From the NCBI RefSeq assembly GCF_050624435.1, contig NC_134542.1:11305497-11369496 (forward strand): a DNA stretch of 64,000 nt. Reading direction: 5' to 3'. Shown piece by piece: positions 35,740 through 48,027 of the stretch. The stretch is from Tenrec ecaudatus (taxonomy: Eukaryota > Chordata > Mammalia > Afrosoricida > Tenrecidae). Numbering within the stretch: the first letter of the stretch is position 1; the number at the start of each line of letters is the position of its first letter. The position numbers were made by a program, and so were the translations under genes. The notes beneath the pieces were generated by a model. The model searched no databases. It was not told the origin of the DNA and was given only the letters and a program-made list of their open reading frames with translations.

Positions 35740-35995
35740 CATGTCTCGATGATCAGTGGCTGGCTGCGGACAAGTTCTCTCAATAAGACGCTTGCCTTAG
35801 TCTCGTTGGGACAAAAGGTTTGATCCAAACAGCTTCAGACCAAAGGTTTGATCCAAACAGCTGCTTCCTGAGGGATCTGCTGGGCCAGTTGAATTCTAAA
35901 CTGAGCGGTCAGCTCAGAAGGTCATGGTGACAGTTTGATGAGCTCTTAACGAGGTAGGCTTGAGAGTCTCTCCAAGGAGACAGTATGATAGTGGG
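35740..35995 (+). repeat. Unclassified dispersed repeat, copy 1
   Basis: GGCTGCGGACAAGTTCTCTC, GCCTTAGTCTCGTTGGGAC and GGTCAGCTCAGAAGGTCATG recur in order at 50285-50640. It matches none of the AfroSINE, RTE or LINE families listed here. Confidence 0.6.
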
Positions 35996-36107
35996 GACCT
36001 TTAGGAACAAGTTTGCAGAAAACTGAAAACGACATTGGCGGCTGAGGACGGAACTCAGAAACTGAGGAAAAGATGGGTATAAACTCCAGACCGGGGAAGA
36101 GGATGCC

Positions 36108-36205
36108 GTGTCTAAAAGGTCACAGCTTTGAGAAGTCTATGGAGCAGTTCCACTCTGCACACATGGGCCTGTGTGAACTGACCGAGACTTAATGTCGATG
36201 AATGC
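36108..36205 (+). repeat. AfroSINE 3' fragment
   Basis: GGTCACAGCTTTGAGAAGTC and GAGCAGTTCCACTCTGCAC, ending AATGTCGATGAATG; the head is missing. Confidence 0.65.
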
Positions 36206-36617
36206 TAATAACCACTCCATCCCGGAGGCACCCAATACATGCGTGTGAAATCCTTCCTTATATCCCCTTTAGTTTCCATCTGGGCCTGTGAGTGTCTCCT
36301 GGAAAAGTTCGGGATTGCAAGGCTCTTCATTTGGATTTTAGTTCGTGTTGACCATGGATCCACCATCCTTAGTCCTTATGATTGGTCTTGGTGTTTCCTC
36401 CACAGAGGCAGCTCTCCTGCTGCTATAAAAATCAAGCCAGAAACCACTTCCTTGGGGCTCACCAGCTTTCGAGGGGAAACGAAGACAAATCTCCCCTCTG
36501 GGTCTGACTTTGCCCTGCGGATTTGTTGAGACGAATCTCTCAACCCAGCCAACAGAACTGGTCATTGTCTCTCTGTTGCTTCAGGCCAACGCTCTCATTT
36601 GTGCCCATTCCTTTTAG

Positions 36618-36725
36618 GACCAATGGGCTTTCCGGGTCAGCAGGGGCCTCCTGGATTCCCTGGAATGCCTGGAGAAAAGGGTTTTCCTGGACCTCCAGGC
36701 CACCAAGGGCCCCTTGGCCCTCCAG
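36618..36725 (+). CDS. COL4A4: COL4A4 triple-helix exon
   Basis: A 108-bp exon following CCTTTTAG and preceding GTAAGC. It encodes an uninterrupted helix: [36 protein letters not shown]. It lines up with the human PVGFPGPQGPHGFPG block as I recall it. It is phase 1 at both ends. Confidence 0.95.
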
Positions 36726-38309
36726 GTAAGCCCCTTAGATTCAGTTTTCTCCTGTGAGCAAACTGTGTGTGGCATATGGCGTAAACATTGTCTCCGTTGG
36801 TCATCTTTCACTAAGCAGTGATGACCAGCTCCTTTCTGAATTCCCCACAGATAGATAACTTGTGCTGAGCTACAAAGTGCCATCTGTGGCCAACAGATAG
36901 CCTAATCAGCACCACAAGCAAATCTTGAAAATTAAGATCTGAGTTTGCATATGATATTTCTAACATCGATTAATAGGCGTTCTCTCAAGTAAGAAGCAAA
37001 GAATGATGTGACTGTTGTCTGGGAGGGTTGGATGGCTGGTGCAGATCCACGAATTTCCATGGATTTTTTTCCTAGATGTTTTATTGAACATTTTCAATAA
37101 AGGGCCTCAGTTCCCCCGAAGGTCAATGGCTTTTCCATTTAAATTGTAGAGATAGCTATGTGTTTGTCTGTTGTTGTTTTTTTTTTTTCCCATTAGAGGG
37201 TCAATAGAAGCCAAGACAGTTTGGGGAAAGCCAGGACAGAAGGGCCAATAGAACTGTCTATCTGAGATTGACAGAAGTAATGTCTTCCAAGGTCTTAATT
37301 CAATGTCATCATGGTGACGAGATACCAGCTCAGGGTACTCTACAGTCTCCTCAGTTAGCACTCCCAAGCAAAGAATGAGTTAACTTGCTGTTTCAAGATG
37401 GGCGATCAGGGACTTAGAGTATGATTCATTTTGTATTTCCTTTCTATGCATAGCCTATAAAACTCACCAGATTAACATGAGGTTTTCAAAAGCCTTCAAA
37501 TGGACATAATTTTGGTGTACATTAATTTGTGACATTTTTGCTGCAAGATATCAACCAAAATTTCATATGGCTCAAGAGAATTGAATCCTAAATCTGTCTC
37601 GCTCTGAAACCACCATTACTAAGTTGTAGCGCTGGCTGTCAGTGGCATTGCCGTGAACGTCCTGTGTAAAGAAGACCCCGTCCGCTGGCTTGTCCTTGGT
37701 GGTGTCCTAAGTAGTCTGTCCTCCAACGATCCATTTCACTTCTGTCCTAATTCACAAATGCAACATCTCTCTCCATCCCATGAAAATCACCGCGTGGCCT
37801 GCGATTTTGGCTTTGGATCCCGCCAGGCCCCAGAGGTAAGCATGACAATCCAATGGACCATTGCCCCTACAAGTGGCTTCCAGTCCTTGTTGCCCCCCTG
37901 TATTGGTGAGTTAGACGTTTTTACCTTTTTAGAAAGAGTCTTTCTCCTCCTGTGTTAGGGTGTCATGCTCTGTTTCCTGGTTGCAAGCGTAATCGCCTCG
38001 AGTTGGAGCATCCAGGTTCTGAGCCTCATTGGAGCTCACGGGGAAGTTGGCGGGGCTCCGTTCACAGAACTTCAGTGCAGGCACTCACTAGAGCGCTGCC
38101 CAGCCTACCCAGGCGGGTTCCTTTGGCGAATTCTATAGTCGAGACACACAGAACTCCCCTGAAACGAGTATTGTCGGCAACACCCAAAAAGCCAGCCAGC
38201 CTTGAACCCCGAGGGGCCAAGATGTCAACACCACACAATCGATTTGTAAGGATGATCCTTATCACGCAGACTCCAAAGAAACTGCCAGCCTTCTTTTCAT
38301 CTGGCCTTT

Positions 38310-38465
38310 CCTTTTTTAGGGTTATTTTGTGGGGGGGCTCTTACCGCTCTTATCACAATCCATACATTGTCCACTGTGCCAGACAATCTGTGCATATGTT
38401 GTCGTCATCTTTTTCAAAACATTTTCGTTTTGCTTGAGCCCTGGGTAGCTCAGTTGGCCTTTACT
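38310..38465 (-). mobile_element. Short non-coding LINE copy (copy I)
   Basis: GGGGGGGCTCTTACCGCTC, TATCACAATCCATACATTG and TTGAGCCCTGGGTAGC represent the last roughly 150 bp of the family in reverse. Confidence 0.75.
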
Positions 38466-38595
38466 TAATCCTCTGTTATGAAACAGCAGCCGATTGGTTT
38501 GTATCAGCGTTTTCCAAGCGAATAGAGAGGAACCTTTCATAACAAAGGAAAGTAAAACAAAAATTGGGAGTGCCTGAGTTGCTTCTTACCAAACC

Positions 38596-38807
38596 TAAAC
38601 CAAACTCACTGCGGCTGCGTTGATTGTGACTCACAGAGATCCTCCCTCTCGCACGGAGCAGAACCCCACTGCGGTTTTCCCAGGCTGTAGATCTTCACCG
38701 GAGCAGAGAGCCTCACCTTTGTCCCACGAAGCAGCTAGTGGGTTTGAACTGTGTACCTTGCGGTTAGCAGCCAACCTGTAGCCTACTGTGCCATCTCACT
38801 AGGCATG
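38596..38807 (-). repeat. AfroSINE
   Basis: A reverse copy: TGATTGTGACTCACAGAGATC, AGCAGCTAGTGGGTTTGAAC, TTGCGGTTAGCAGCCAACC and GTGCCATCTCACTAGG. Confidence 0.87.
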
Positions 38808-39535
38808 TGATTAAGCTGGAGGAAAATCCCCCTGGACTTAGACCCTCCTGGATGCCTAGGATCCAAGCCTCCCCGTTGCCTTTCAGCTTCTGGTTTAAGA
38901 AGAAAGAGAGAAAAGCCAAATCCGATTTTTTTAAGCTGCTAAATTCATTGCTTGAGTTGAAAAATTAATATTGGCTATTGAGTGAGTTCTTATGTCAATC
39001 CTGCTAGTATGTCTGTGACAATGTGCATTAAACTCTTTTGAAGATCCCATCAAAAGCTGAAATATGAGTCTGAAGCCCCAAACCACACGCCTCCTCTCCT
39101 TCTCTTCCCCACATTCCCCTCCTCCACCACTCTGTCCTAAAAGGCCCGGATCATTTCAGGGAAAGCCGGAAATGTTCCCACACGCAATTTGCTCAAATCA
39201 ACCACAGGGTACAGCCAACTTTTACGTGACAGGCGGCCCTGTGCTGCCTGTGGTTTCATGCTTCATTTCACAAGAGGTTACATTCCAAGTAGCTTGCAGA
39301 ATCCAGGGCCACTTTGCACTGCCGCAGGAAGGAGTACAGGGTCAGACTCAAATTGGGTCACCATGGTTCCATTTTCCTAGCACTTTTCTTGCTGCTTGAT
39401 CTTGAGACCATTTTGCACATTTGAATCTTAAGACAACTGTAATCAATCAAACGGTGTTTTAAGAAAATCCATTACATTTCCTACACTCCATATCATAGAC
39501 ATGAGGGAGGCTCGAGGCAATGTGTTGGTCAGGGA

Positions 39536-39660
39536 AAATTGTTTGGCTCCAGACCATCCTGGGTTTTAATCTGGATTCTGATGTCTATGTCCCGGACTTA
39601 TCAGAGCCCCGTTTTCCTTCTCTGTAACATTCTAGGAGCACTAGCATGTATGCAGGCTTG
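39536..39660 (+). repeat. MIR-like ancient SINE
   Basis: TTGGCTCCAGACCATCCTGGG and CCCCGTTTTCCTTCTCTGTAA resemble the MIR core in forward orientation. Diverged. Confidence 0.45.
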
Positions 39661-39792
39661 TTGGATAGATCTTGCTGTAAAGGACACCACATGCATTTAT
39701 TTCACAATTGATGTCTGCCATTAAGCTGGGCCCCAGACTGGTGATTTAACCCAAGTGTGACAGAATCAAAGTGTTTCACAGGGGCTTCTTGG

Positions 39793-40155
39793 CTGTGTTA
39801 TTTATTTTTATTTTTCAGTTTTAACAGCATACACCATTCACTTATACAATTCAACGGTCCAATTATATTTAAACAAGTGATACAATCTTCACCACAATCA
39901 ATTTCAGAACATGTTCTTCTTTCTTTTACTCATTAGCTCCCTATTTCCCCCCAACCATAACCCTATGTCATAACAACACTCTTGATTCAGGTACTGTCTC
40001 TATAGATTTACCTATCCTCGATTTTATATAAAGGAAAATGTGCAAAACAATAAAAACAACAACAAGAAAAACCCTTCAATCCAAAAGAAAGCCGAAAACA
40101 GTTAAAAGCAGAACAAATTTAAAATGAATCAAAAGGGAGAAGGAATGATAGGGTG
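39793..40155 (-). mobile_element. Old L1 3' end
   Basis: TATACAATTCAACGGTCC, CACAATCAATTTCAGAACATG, CTCTATAGATTTACC and ATGATAGGGTGTTAAA. Shorter relatives lie at 14345, 16093, 33870 and 59785. Confidence 0.68.
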
Positions 40156-40299
40156 TTAAACTCAGTCATTTACCTATTCAACATCTGTTTTCTGGGAGCA
40201 TAGCACGTCACCTCCCAGGGAACAGAATGCGATCACAACCCCCAGGAGCTTACATTGGATGGCCGAGCCTGCAGAGGCTGTGCCTGTATAGGTGCTGGT

Positions 40300-40450
40300 G
40301 TTGTCAGAATGCTATAGATGAGAAAAAGGAGGCTCAGACAAATAAGGGTCCCGGGTCCCACAGGTCACTCGTGTTACAATCGAGATTAAAGTCAAGGATG
40401 TGTTAGCTCCAAACATGTACCCTTAACTACACGCCGTATTGCCTCACACC
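40300..40450 (-). repeat. MIR-like ancient SINE
   Basis: ATGAGAAAAAGGAGGCTCAG, CACAGGTCACTCGTG and TTAACTACACGCCGTATTGCC follow the reverse MIR core. Confidence 0.6.
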
Positions 40451-40626
40451 TCAAACATGCCTAATGTCTTGGGACAGGGTCTAGAAAATCGAATGTCTTT
40501 GAAGGCACACCATTTAATTTGTTATGCATTTCAGCATAAGGTCAGAAGTTGGCCTTTAACTTGAGAATGTTGACGGTGCTTGTTAAAATAAATTGAACTG
40601 GTCACACAGTGTGATTCTGATTTCAG

Positions 40627-40752
40627 GTGAACCTGGGCCACCTGCAGATGCAGATGCCTGCCCCCGAATCCCGGGGCTTCCTGGGGTGCCGGGCCACCGA
40701 GGACCAGAAGGAGCCATGGGGATTCCAGGAATAAGAGGCACCCCCGGACTGG
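40627..40752 (+). CDS. COL4A4: COL4A4 triple-helix exon with DACPRIPG interruption
   Basis: A 126-bp exon after GATTTCAG and before GTATGT. It reads [28 protein letters not shown] and [27 protein letters not shown] is a long cysteine-bearing interruption; the human chain has PPADVDDCPRIPG as I recall it. The exon border splits GLG|CKG, another small irregularity. Confidence 0.95.
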
Positions 40753-40999
40753 GTATGTGCCTCACTCTGAATGTTTGTTATTTAGATCAGAGATTGCTGA
40801 AATAAAAATCTTTGGGTTTTGCTATGTTGTTTTGTGTGTGTGCATGAATCTGAACGAGTGAGGGGGAAACAGAAAATTCCCTCCTTGGGTACATTTTTTC
40901 TACATTGAGCCAAAGTCTTAATCATGTACTAAGTGGGTTTATCCCGCCCTTCTATTCCACACTCCTACTTAAATCTTTTCTGCTTGGCCAGCTTCTATA

Positions 41000-41190
41000 G
41001 CCGGGACTTTTCAACTGTTACTGAAAGGTTAATGGTTCTAATCCACCCAGAGACACCTGGCAAGCCAGTCCTGAAGATCTACTTCCAAAAAGGCATTGCC
41101 TTCGAAACACAGTAAAGCAGAGCTCTATTCTGCACACGTGGGGCTGCCATGGCCTGGAATGGACTTGACCACGACCACAGTGAGAACACA
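41000..41190 (+). repeat. AfroSINE, diverged
   Basis: AAAGGTTAATGGTTCTAATCC, GATCTACTTCCAAAAAGGC and GGGGCTGCCATGGCCTGG in SINE order. It forms an inverted pair with the copy at 41350-41526. Confidence 0.7.
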
Positions 41191-41349
41191 ATGAGGAGAT
41201 GTTCGTTAACTGTCATCGATAGCTGTTGGCTTGATTGTTTGAATGAACACAACTAGACCACAAACTATTGGAATGGATCTTGGGGTGGCCTAGAAGAAGG
41301 AATGTGATATGTATCTGTGGGATATGCATCTGTTGCCACGGATGACCCA

Positions 41350-41526
41350 AAAAACAAACTCACTGCCATCCAGTGAATTCTGCCGCATGGGACAGAGTAG
41401 AGCTGCCTCCTTAGGTTTCGGAGACTGTATATCTTTATGGCAATAGAAAGCCTCCTCTTTTCTCCCGAGGCGCAGCTGGTGTTTTGAACTGCTGGCTACC
41501 CTGCAAGGCCACCAGGACTCCCTGCA
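41350..41526 (-). repeat. AfroSINE
   Basis: A reverse copy: AACTCACTGCCATCCAGTG, GACAGAGTAGAGCTGCCTCC, TTTTGAACTGCTGGC and AGGCCACCAGGACTCC. Confidence 0.85.
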
Positions 41527-42659
41527 GCACCCCCTTAATTGATAGGAGGATTGTCCCACAGTTGTCAAGTTTTTAGAACCCCGAGCAAAGTATTTCAACA
41601 AAACCATTCTTTTGAAAACCTTTTCCAGGTGATTCATTGTCTAGATAGTTTACAAAATGATATTGGGATCTAGGGCTGATTATCTTGAGGTCCCTGATCT
41701 CTTGAGACCAGTCAGTGGTGATGCTAGCTATTGTATGAAGAGTAGCCAGCCATCCCTGTCCACGCTCCTCCCACACCCGGCTCGGACTTTGCTTCTTTTG
41801 AGTTCAGGGCCGGGGAGGTTGGAAGTAGAATGGAATTTTGCATCTGTTTTCCTCATATGTCCCCAAGCCCAAACCGCTAATGACCCACGAGATGGCCCCC
41901 TCAGCTGGAGTCTGCATGGATTTAGAGGGGGGAGGTGTCCAAAGCAGTGTTGGAACTTTCCCAGATGAATGGGGTTTTCTTGTGGTTGTTTGTGTTTGCC
42001 ACATGGCCTTTGTATTTGTGCACGGCTAATTAGGTGTCCGTTGTAGAGACGCCTTTGAAACACCCAGCGCACTGGCAATTAAGTCTTCACAGTTCAACGT
42101 CTCTTGGCTTTGATCCTCAATTGCATGGGAGAGGGTGCTCAGTAGGCCCTGTAAGTCGGATCTCCCAACTTCATTTAAGAACCAGGCAGCCTTGTTGTGA
42201 GACACTTGATGTATAAAAGACTATGTGGATCATCTCTTTGAAAACAACGTCTAACAAGATGTCTGGGTCTATAATTCAATACTTATAACACATCCCCACC
42301 ATTTTTGAAACATTATGGTACTGGGTGCTGTGGACCAGACAAAGATGAATGTGTCTCCCTCCTTCACAGGGTACAGGCAGAAACACTTGTAGAGCCTAAG
42401 AAACTCATAAATAGTAGGTTATCACTGGCATTTTAAAGAGTTTCAAGCAGCTGGCATTAGGAGAATAGGACAAGATGAAGTTCACTCCGTCATGGGGAAG
42501 TCCAGGGTTGCTGAGACCCCAGCAAGAGGTGGCTTTGAAGTGGAGCCTTTAAGGAAAGGTTGGGCTCTGGGGAACCAGACCGGTCCTGTGGGAAGAAGGC
42601 AGGGGCACAGACTCAGCCAGGTGAGCTGAACAGCCTGGGAATGATGCGGCAGCTCCATC

Positions 42660-42842
42660 TTTGCTCCATTGCTAACGGAAAGGTCAGTGCTTTTACCCCA
42701 CCCGCCACTCCATGGGAGAAAGATGTGGCGTCAGCGTCTATAGAGATCTGCAGTCTTGGAAACTCTATGGGGCATTTCTGCTCTGCCCTATGGGGTCGGT
42801 CCCTATGAGTCAGAATTGACTCAACGGCAATGAGTCAATGGT
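42660..42842 (+). repeat. AfroSINE
   Basis: CTCCATGGGAGAAAGATGTGG, CTTGGAAACTCTATGGGGC and TATGAGTCAGAATTGACTC; the head is weak. Confidence 0.85.
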
Positions 42843-42910
42843 TGAAATAGTTCCCAAAGTTATGTTGAACCCTTAGGGGCGCCTGCTCTGAAAGACCCCT
42901 TTTGCCTACA

Positions 42911-43118
42911 AAGGAGCCTTGGTGGCATGGTGGTTACAACATTGAGCTGTAATCCCAGAGGTCAGCAGTTTGAAACCACCAGCTGCTCCTTGGGAGAAAG
43001 ATGGGGTTTTCTATTCCCATAAGCAATTATAGCCTCAGAAACTCACAGGGGCAGTTCTACCCTGCCCTGCAGGGTTTCTGTGAGTCCACAGCAGCTCAAT
43101 GGTAGTGAATTAGTTTTA
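42911..43118 (+). repeat. AfroSINE
   Basis: A complete forward copy: GGAGCCTTGGTGGCATGG, GGTCAGCAGTTTGAAACCACC, CTCAGAAACTCACAGGGGC and GCAGCTCAATGGTAGTGAA. Confidence 0.92.
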
Positions 43119-44269
43119 CTTTTGTTTTGCCTGCAATGTGTCCATTGTTCCCGTGTCCACTGATTTCCCAGCAGTATGAACCATCACATCTAGCCATTGA
43201 AGAGTGACAAGTGTGTAGTCTGAATTCTGAGTGGTTTAGGTCATCTGTGTTGTGTTGTATGTTGCTCTTTATGCGGCTTTTTCTGGTGGAGAAAAAGCGT
43301 TGTTATCCAAGGACAAGTGCATCGCTGGCGTCTTCCTGCTTCCCCTTCAGATTGCTGCCCCTCTCTCATTGCTAAGCTGACTCTGCCACCAGAAGACAGA
43401 CAAGCAAGCAAGCACACATTGTCCCTTTCCAGCCCAGAGTGAGTGGGCAGCAGACACCAAGCCTAACTCACGTCTGTCGTGAGTCTTCCCCAGAAGAAGG
43501 ACCAAAGCGTTTCTCCTCAGAGCTCTTCGGCCTCCTGCGTTTTGCAGAATGACTTCTCCGAGGCAGAGCGTTCCGAAGGTGGCGTTCCTCTGCTTTCCAC
43601 GCGTACTGCTTCGTGGGTGGATCTGCAGGCAATGGCCTTGCATTCCTCTTCATGTCCATTCCTGACCTTCTCCGTGGAGGTCATCCATCAACCCGAGGGG
43701 CCTATCAAGATGAAGCTTTATTTCTGAAGACATGTTCCAAAGAACCGGTCCCATAGTGGAAGGCGCTGTATGCACATACTCCTGTGGTTAACCAGCGTCC
43801 TCCTCCTCGACTCTCAGGAAACACCCTCAACTTGACCATTTCCCTGTGCCGCTCCCTAAAGGGAACAGGCTCTGTATCACATCTGATGTGGGAACGCCTG
43901 TCTCGGATTGGCCATGATCTCGCCACATGCCTATTCAATAGAAGGAATGCCTGCTGCCTTTTTAATCGAAAGAGGAAATTCCCACCAACCCAGAAGGCCC
44001 CTTGGGTTGTCAGCACTTGAGCACAGACACTGCATATTGGTGTCATCTGGTTGGCTTTTAGCTCAAGGAAGGCCTTATGTCCTTTCCCCTAAACCCGATA
44101 TGCTCTGCGAAGCTGATGACAAGTGACACCAGCATGCACACAGCAGCGTCTCTTACAGGAGGTGTTCGCCTGGTCCCAGAAGGGGGAGGAGCTCCCCTCC
44201 CCCAATGGAGACCAGGAGACGGTTCTCCTCCTGTGCCTGCGTTTGGGTGCTGGTGAGTGAATTCCAGCT

Positions 44270-44490
44270 CATGCTGTTGTTGGGTGCCACCAAGTCGGTT
44301 CAGATCCAAGCAACCTGATATACAACAGAACGGAACACCACCGGGTCCTGGCGAGCCTCCCAATTGTTGTTGTCTTGAGCCCACAATCACAGCCACTGTG
44401 CCGATTCATCTCCAGGCTCCTCCTCTTTCTCACTGCCCGGCCACTTTACCAAGCCGGATGTCCTTTTCCAGGGGCTGGTCTTTCCTAGTG
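44270..44490 (-). mobile_element. RTE LINE 3' end
   Basis: TGTTGTTGGGTGCCACCAAG, ACAACAGAACGGAACACC and GATGTCCTTTTCCAGGGGC; abuts the next AfroSINE. Confidence 0.8.
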
Positions 44491-44493
44491 CAG

Positions 44494-44680
44494 TAGACCT
44501 AGTGACCTGATGGTTTCTGAGTTGGGCTAATGACCACAACATCAGCCGTGTGAGACCACCAAATGCTCCACAGGGGGGAGACCAGGCTTTCAGGAGTCTT
44601 GGCAACCCTAAGGGAAAGATCCACCCTGCCCTATAGGGCTGCCATGATTTGGAATCCGCTCGATGACAGCGAGTCTATTA
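44494..44680 (+). repeat. AfroSINE
   Basis: GTAGACCTAGTGACCTGATGG, GTGAGACCACCAAATGC and CCTATAGGGCTGCCATGA. Confidence 0.8.
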
Positions 44681-47289
44681 AGACTGCTGCGAAGGCTGTA
44701 TTGGAAAAGCAATGGAAAGGTATCATTATCACAGGGCTTAGCACATTGCAAACACCAAGCCACGAGCTGGAATCAACTCAAAGGCAGCCAACCACACGAA
44801 ATAGTCAAACCGTGTCCAAAGCTTTTTAACTTTCTTCTGAAGCTGCCCTTATCTTGCTGCCATCTGAATGCTATTACGCTTCATTCATTCCTCCACCAAA
44901 GCTTATTAAGAAAAATCATTCCAGTTTGGTTACTGCAGGGCCTCTCTGCGGTCAGCAGCATCAAAGACCAGGCACGGAGGGTCATCTGCCCAGCCCAGCA
45001 GGTGATGGATTGGACTGACTGACCAAGCCTGGCCTGAGTCCCAACCTACCCCTCACCTGGCTGGTCCAAGGGGTGGGGGTGGGGCTCCAGGCACTATTTC
45101 TACAGCGACTGTGCTGATATGCTGCCAGGGCCACAGCCCACACCCTCCACCAGCAGCACCACGATGCTCTCGCTGTACTCCTGACGTGGCCAGGAGGTGC
45201 AGGGCTTAGGCTCGACTCGAAACACCTGGGCGCCTCCACAGCTACCTTTCCCAAAGAAGTCTAGATAGTCTTCCAGCTGATGAATCCACTGATGCCTTTA
45301 TTACGGTTGGGCCGGTGTTGGAAGTGGCATTGGAAGATGGCGGTGAGCAAAGGACAGAATCCACACTACAAAAATATGAAGAAGTCCTAGCAGGCCGACT
45401 TTCAAAGAAGACTTCCCTGGGGAAGTCCTCAGCGTGGACTTCCTGGGACGGGAAAGAACGTTGACGCGTTAGTCACTTGCATCAGTCACTCCAGGTGACA
45501 CCGAGGGAGCTAAGCAAGCACTAGATTTTCCAGAACATTTAAAGCCAAAGAAGACCATTTCTTCCAGCTTCCTGAAAGCAAAATACCAAGTGGGCACAAC
45601 AGAAACATCATCTCATTTAATCACCCGCAGTTTCCTGGTATGCCACTGCTCAGAATGATGCAGTCCCATTGGGCTATATTTTCAAAACCAGACATTTTCT
45701 TACAGGTGGGAATTACGTTACACAACGCAGTGCAGTTACTGCGGTAAGCTTCGCCTGTTAAACCCATCATGCCACAGTACTAAAGAGATTTATGTTTAAA
45801 AAAAACCAAGGATCTTTTTTTTAAATGCATGATGCAGATGAAATTCTTCCCGATCTTTTCAAAATATATCATTTAGAAAGGTCTCTCTTATGTCCTGAAG
45901 ATGGAAATAAAATGTATGTGACTGTAGGTGCAATGACGCACGACTGATTGGGGATAGGAAGGATAACTCTCGGGGTAAAACACCAGCATCTATGTAACTT
46001 GAATGTCGTATAGTCCATGCAACCGAACAGAGAACGCTAACGAAGTATATGCATTCAAAATAGATGTGGTAGATTATTACAAACCTCAGGGCAGGGGAAT
46101 CCATACTATGCACTGTTGATACATTGTGCATTTAGATATCTTATTCTGCCCTTCTTGAGTCCAAATCACTGCATTCTCCTTACAAACCTGCCTCCATTCA
46201 GAGCGGTCTTGACCCCTGCCAACCACCATGTTGGTTATCTTTTGAGACAAACAAAATGGAATGCTTTCCAAATAGTCTTCAAAAGCATTTCAACCTCTAT
46301 GCAATGAGGATTCATTAAAAAAAATAGACAAAATGTTTTCTGATCGTTCTCATTTTTGTGGTAGATAACACTTTTCTCTCCTTTTTGAAGAGTAGATGTT
46401 TGTCAACATATGTTTCCGTGACTTGGGTTATGCTTTCCTTTAAATGAATGCCAGCATCAGTCCTTGTCCATCTAGAATATCATACAACTGTCCGGGAGAC
46501 TGAGTGTGTCCATAGCCACGTCTGTGTTGCACTTTGGGGGAAAGGGAGTAGGACTTCATCTGTAAGTTTCATTAATATTTAAATTAACGCAAAGCAGTTC
46601 ATTTATCTACACACCAGTTTCTTAAACAAAAATGGATATTTTTCTCTCCTTCCATCTCCCTAGGGAAGCTACTGTTTTAGACTCAACTAAACTATTAAAA
46701 ATAAGTTATTTCATTTCTTTTTATCTAAATTCTGTGCATATACAACTGTAATTTAATGCCAGTCTAAAAAGTACTTGTAGCTAGGAGAAAAGGGTATAAA
46801 TAATATTATTTTATTTAAATAATGTCCATTCTATACATTTTTCCTTCTAAGTGGGACTTTTTTAGGGGGAGGAGGCCCACTTGGCAGAAATTTGAAATCT
46901 TTAAGGATTCAGGAAATGAGGATTATAAATTAGTTTAGGCTCCTACCTCATCATTCACATTATTACATACCACATTTGGGGTCAGTGATAGTAAATAAAA
47001 AGTAATTTAAGAGGTGATAAATTCACAAATTAGTTTTCCTTACCTTCAGCATTAAGGAATTAGAACTGAATTTAATTAAAATAGTTATAAGGTACAAAAA
47101 AAGTCTTAGCATTGATGTTAGTAGCATAGGGGGAAATATGGCTGAATTCAGATGGTGCTTGATGATGTAGGGAGTTGTGGTAAACAAAGCAGTTCATGAC
47201 CTTTCCACTTTTTAATTAATGTGTTTGTAAAATATACTTTAATGTTAAAAATTCAGTACTTAGAAGAAAGATACTTTAAAGCGAAGATG

Positions 47290-47516
47290 GTGCAAATTGG
47301 TCTCACCTACTATGGACCTGCTATCAGGAGAGACCCGTCGCTGGAAAAGACATCATATTTAGTCAAGTGTAAGGGCAGGGAAACAAGAAGGCCCTCGGTG
47401 AGATGGATTGACCCAGTGGCTGCAATAACAGTTGTGAGGATGGCCCAGGACTGAGCAGTGCTTCATTCTGTTGGACACAGGGTGCTGTTGACTCGCTCGA
47501 CAGCAGTGAACAACAG
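47290..47516 (+). mobile_element. RTE LINE 3' end
   Basis: TCAGGAGAGACCCGTCGCTGG, GATGGATTGACCCAGTGGC, CATTCTGTTGGACACAGGG and a GAACAACAGC terminus. The frame RRPSVRWIDPVAAITVVRMAQD is typical RTE C-terminal text. Confidence 0.82.
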
Positions 47517-47517
47517 C

Positions 47518-47714
47518 ATCGCCATCCAGTGGAATTCTGAGGGTTAGGGAACTTCTGGGATAGAATAGAACTACCTTCTTGGGGTTGCTACGATTGTGAA
47601 ATATACAAAAGATGGCTGCATCTCTCTCCCAGGGAGCGGCTGGTGGGTTTGAACCACTGACCTATCTGTTGGCAGTTGAACATTTCAACAACTATGGTAA
47701 AAGGGCTCCTTAAT
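47518..47714 (-). repeat. AfroSINE
   Basis: A reverse copy immediately after the RTE terminus: ATAGAATAGAACTACCTTC, CCAGGGAGCGGCTGGTGGG and TAAAAGGGCTCCTTA. Confidence 0.86.
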
Positions 47715-48027
47715 AAAAAAAAGTTCAAGTGTGCCAAGACGATGTAAGAACCTCTCTCTAATCACATCCCTGTTTTGCCTTCAGATACTACTTCTGCCCT
47801 ATACTAGCTCTTTGATTGGAAGTTTCTTGACCTGTCTGAGCTGCGGGTATCTTGGTGGGGGAGGAGAGAAAGCATAATTCCAACCCCACAAGTCTGGGAA
47901 GGCTGGCTAGAGCCGGAGTATGACATAATCCCAGTGCACAGACCAGGGCTGGCCCAAGGAGCACTCGCAGAACTGTTAGCAGGTGCCAGGCTTGTCTTCA
48001 CCACCGCCATCTTGAATTTTCTTGCAG

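Larger units (their letters stand above)
35452..36617 (+). other. COL4A4: Intron, 1.2 kb
   Basis: It contains an unclassified repeat shared with intron sequence near 50.3 kb, a short 28-bp-period duplication at 35812-35866, and an AfroSINE 3' fragment at about 36108-36205. The rest is unremarkable. Confidence 0.7.
36726..40626 (+). other. COL4A4: Intron, 3.9 kb
   Basis: Contains a short LINE copy, a reverse AfroSINE, an old L1 remnant and two MIR-like pieces, listed separately. The first 1.5 kb (36726-38300) and 38808-39535 show nothing I can identify. Confidence 0.7.
40753..48027 (+). other. COL4A4: Intron, 7.3 kb
   Basis: AfroSINEs and RTE ends are listed separately. About 43119-44265 shows nothing I recognise. 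44690-47285 is likewise unassigned and becomes AT-rich after about 46300. Confidence 0.7.
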
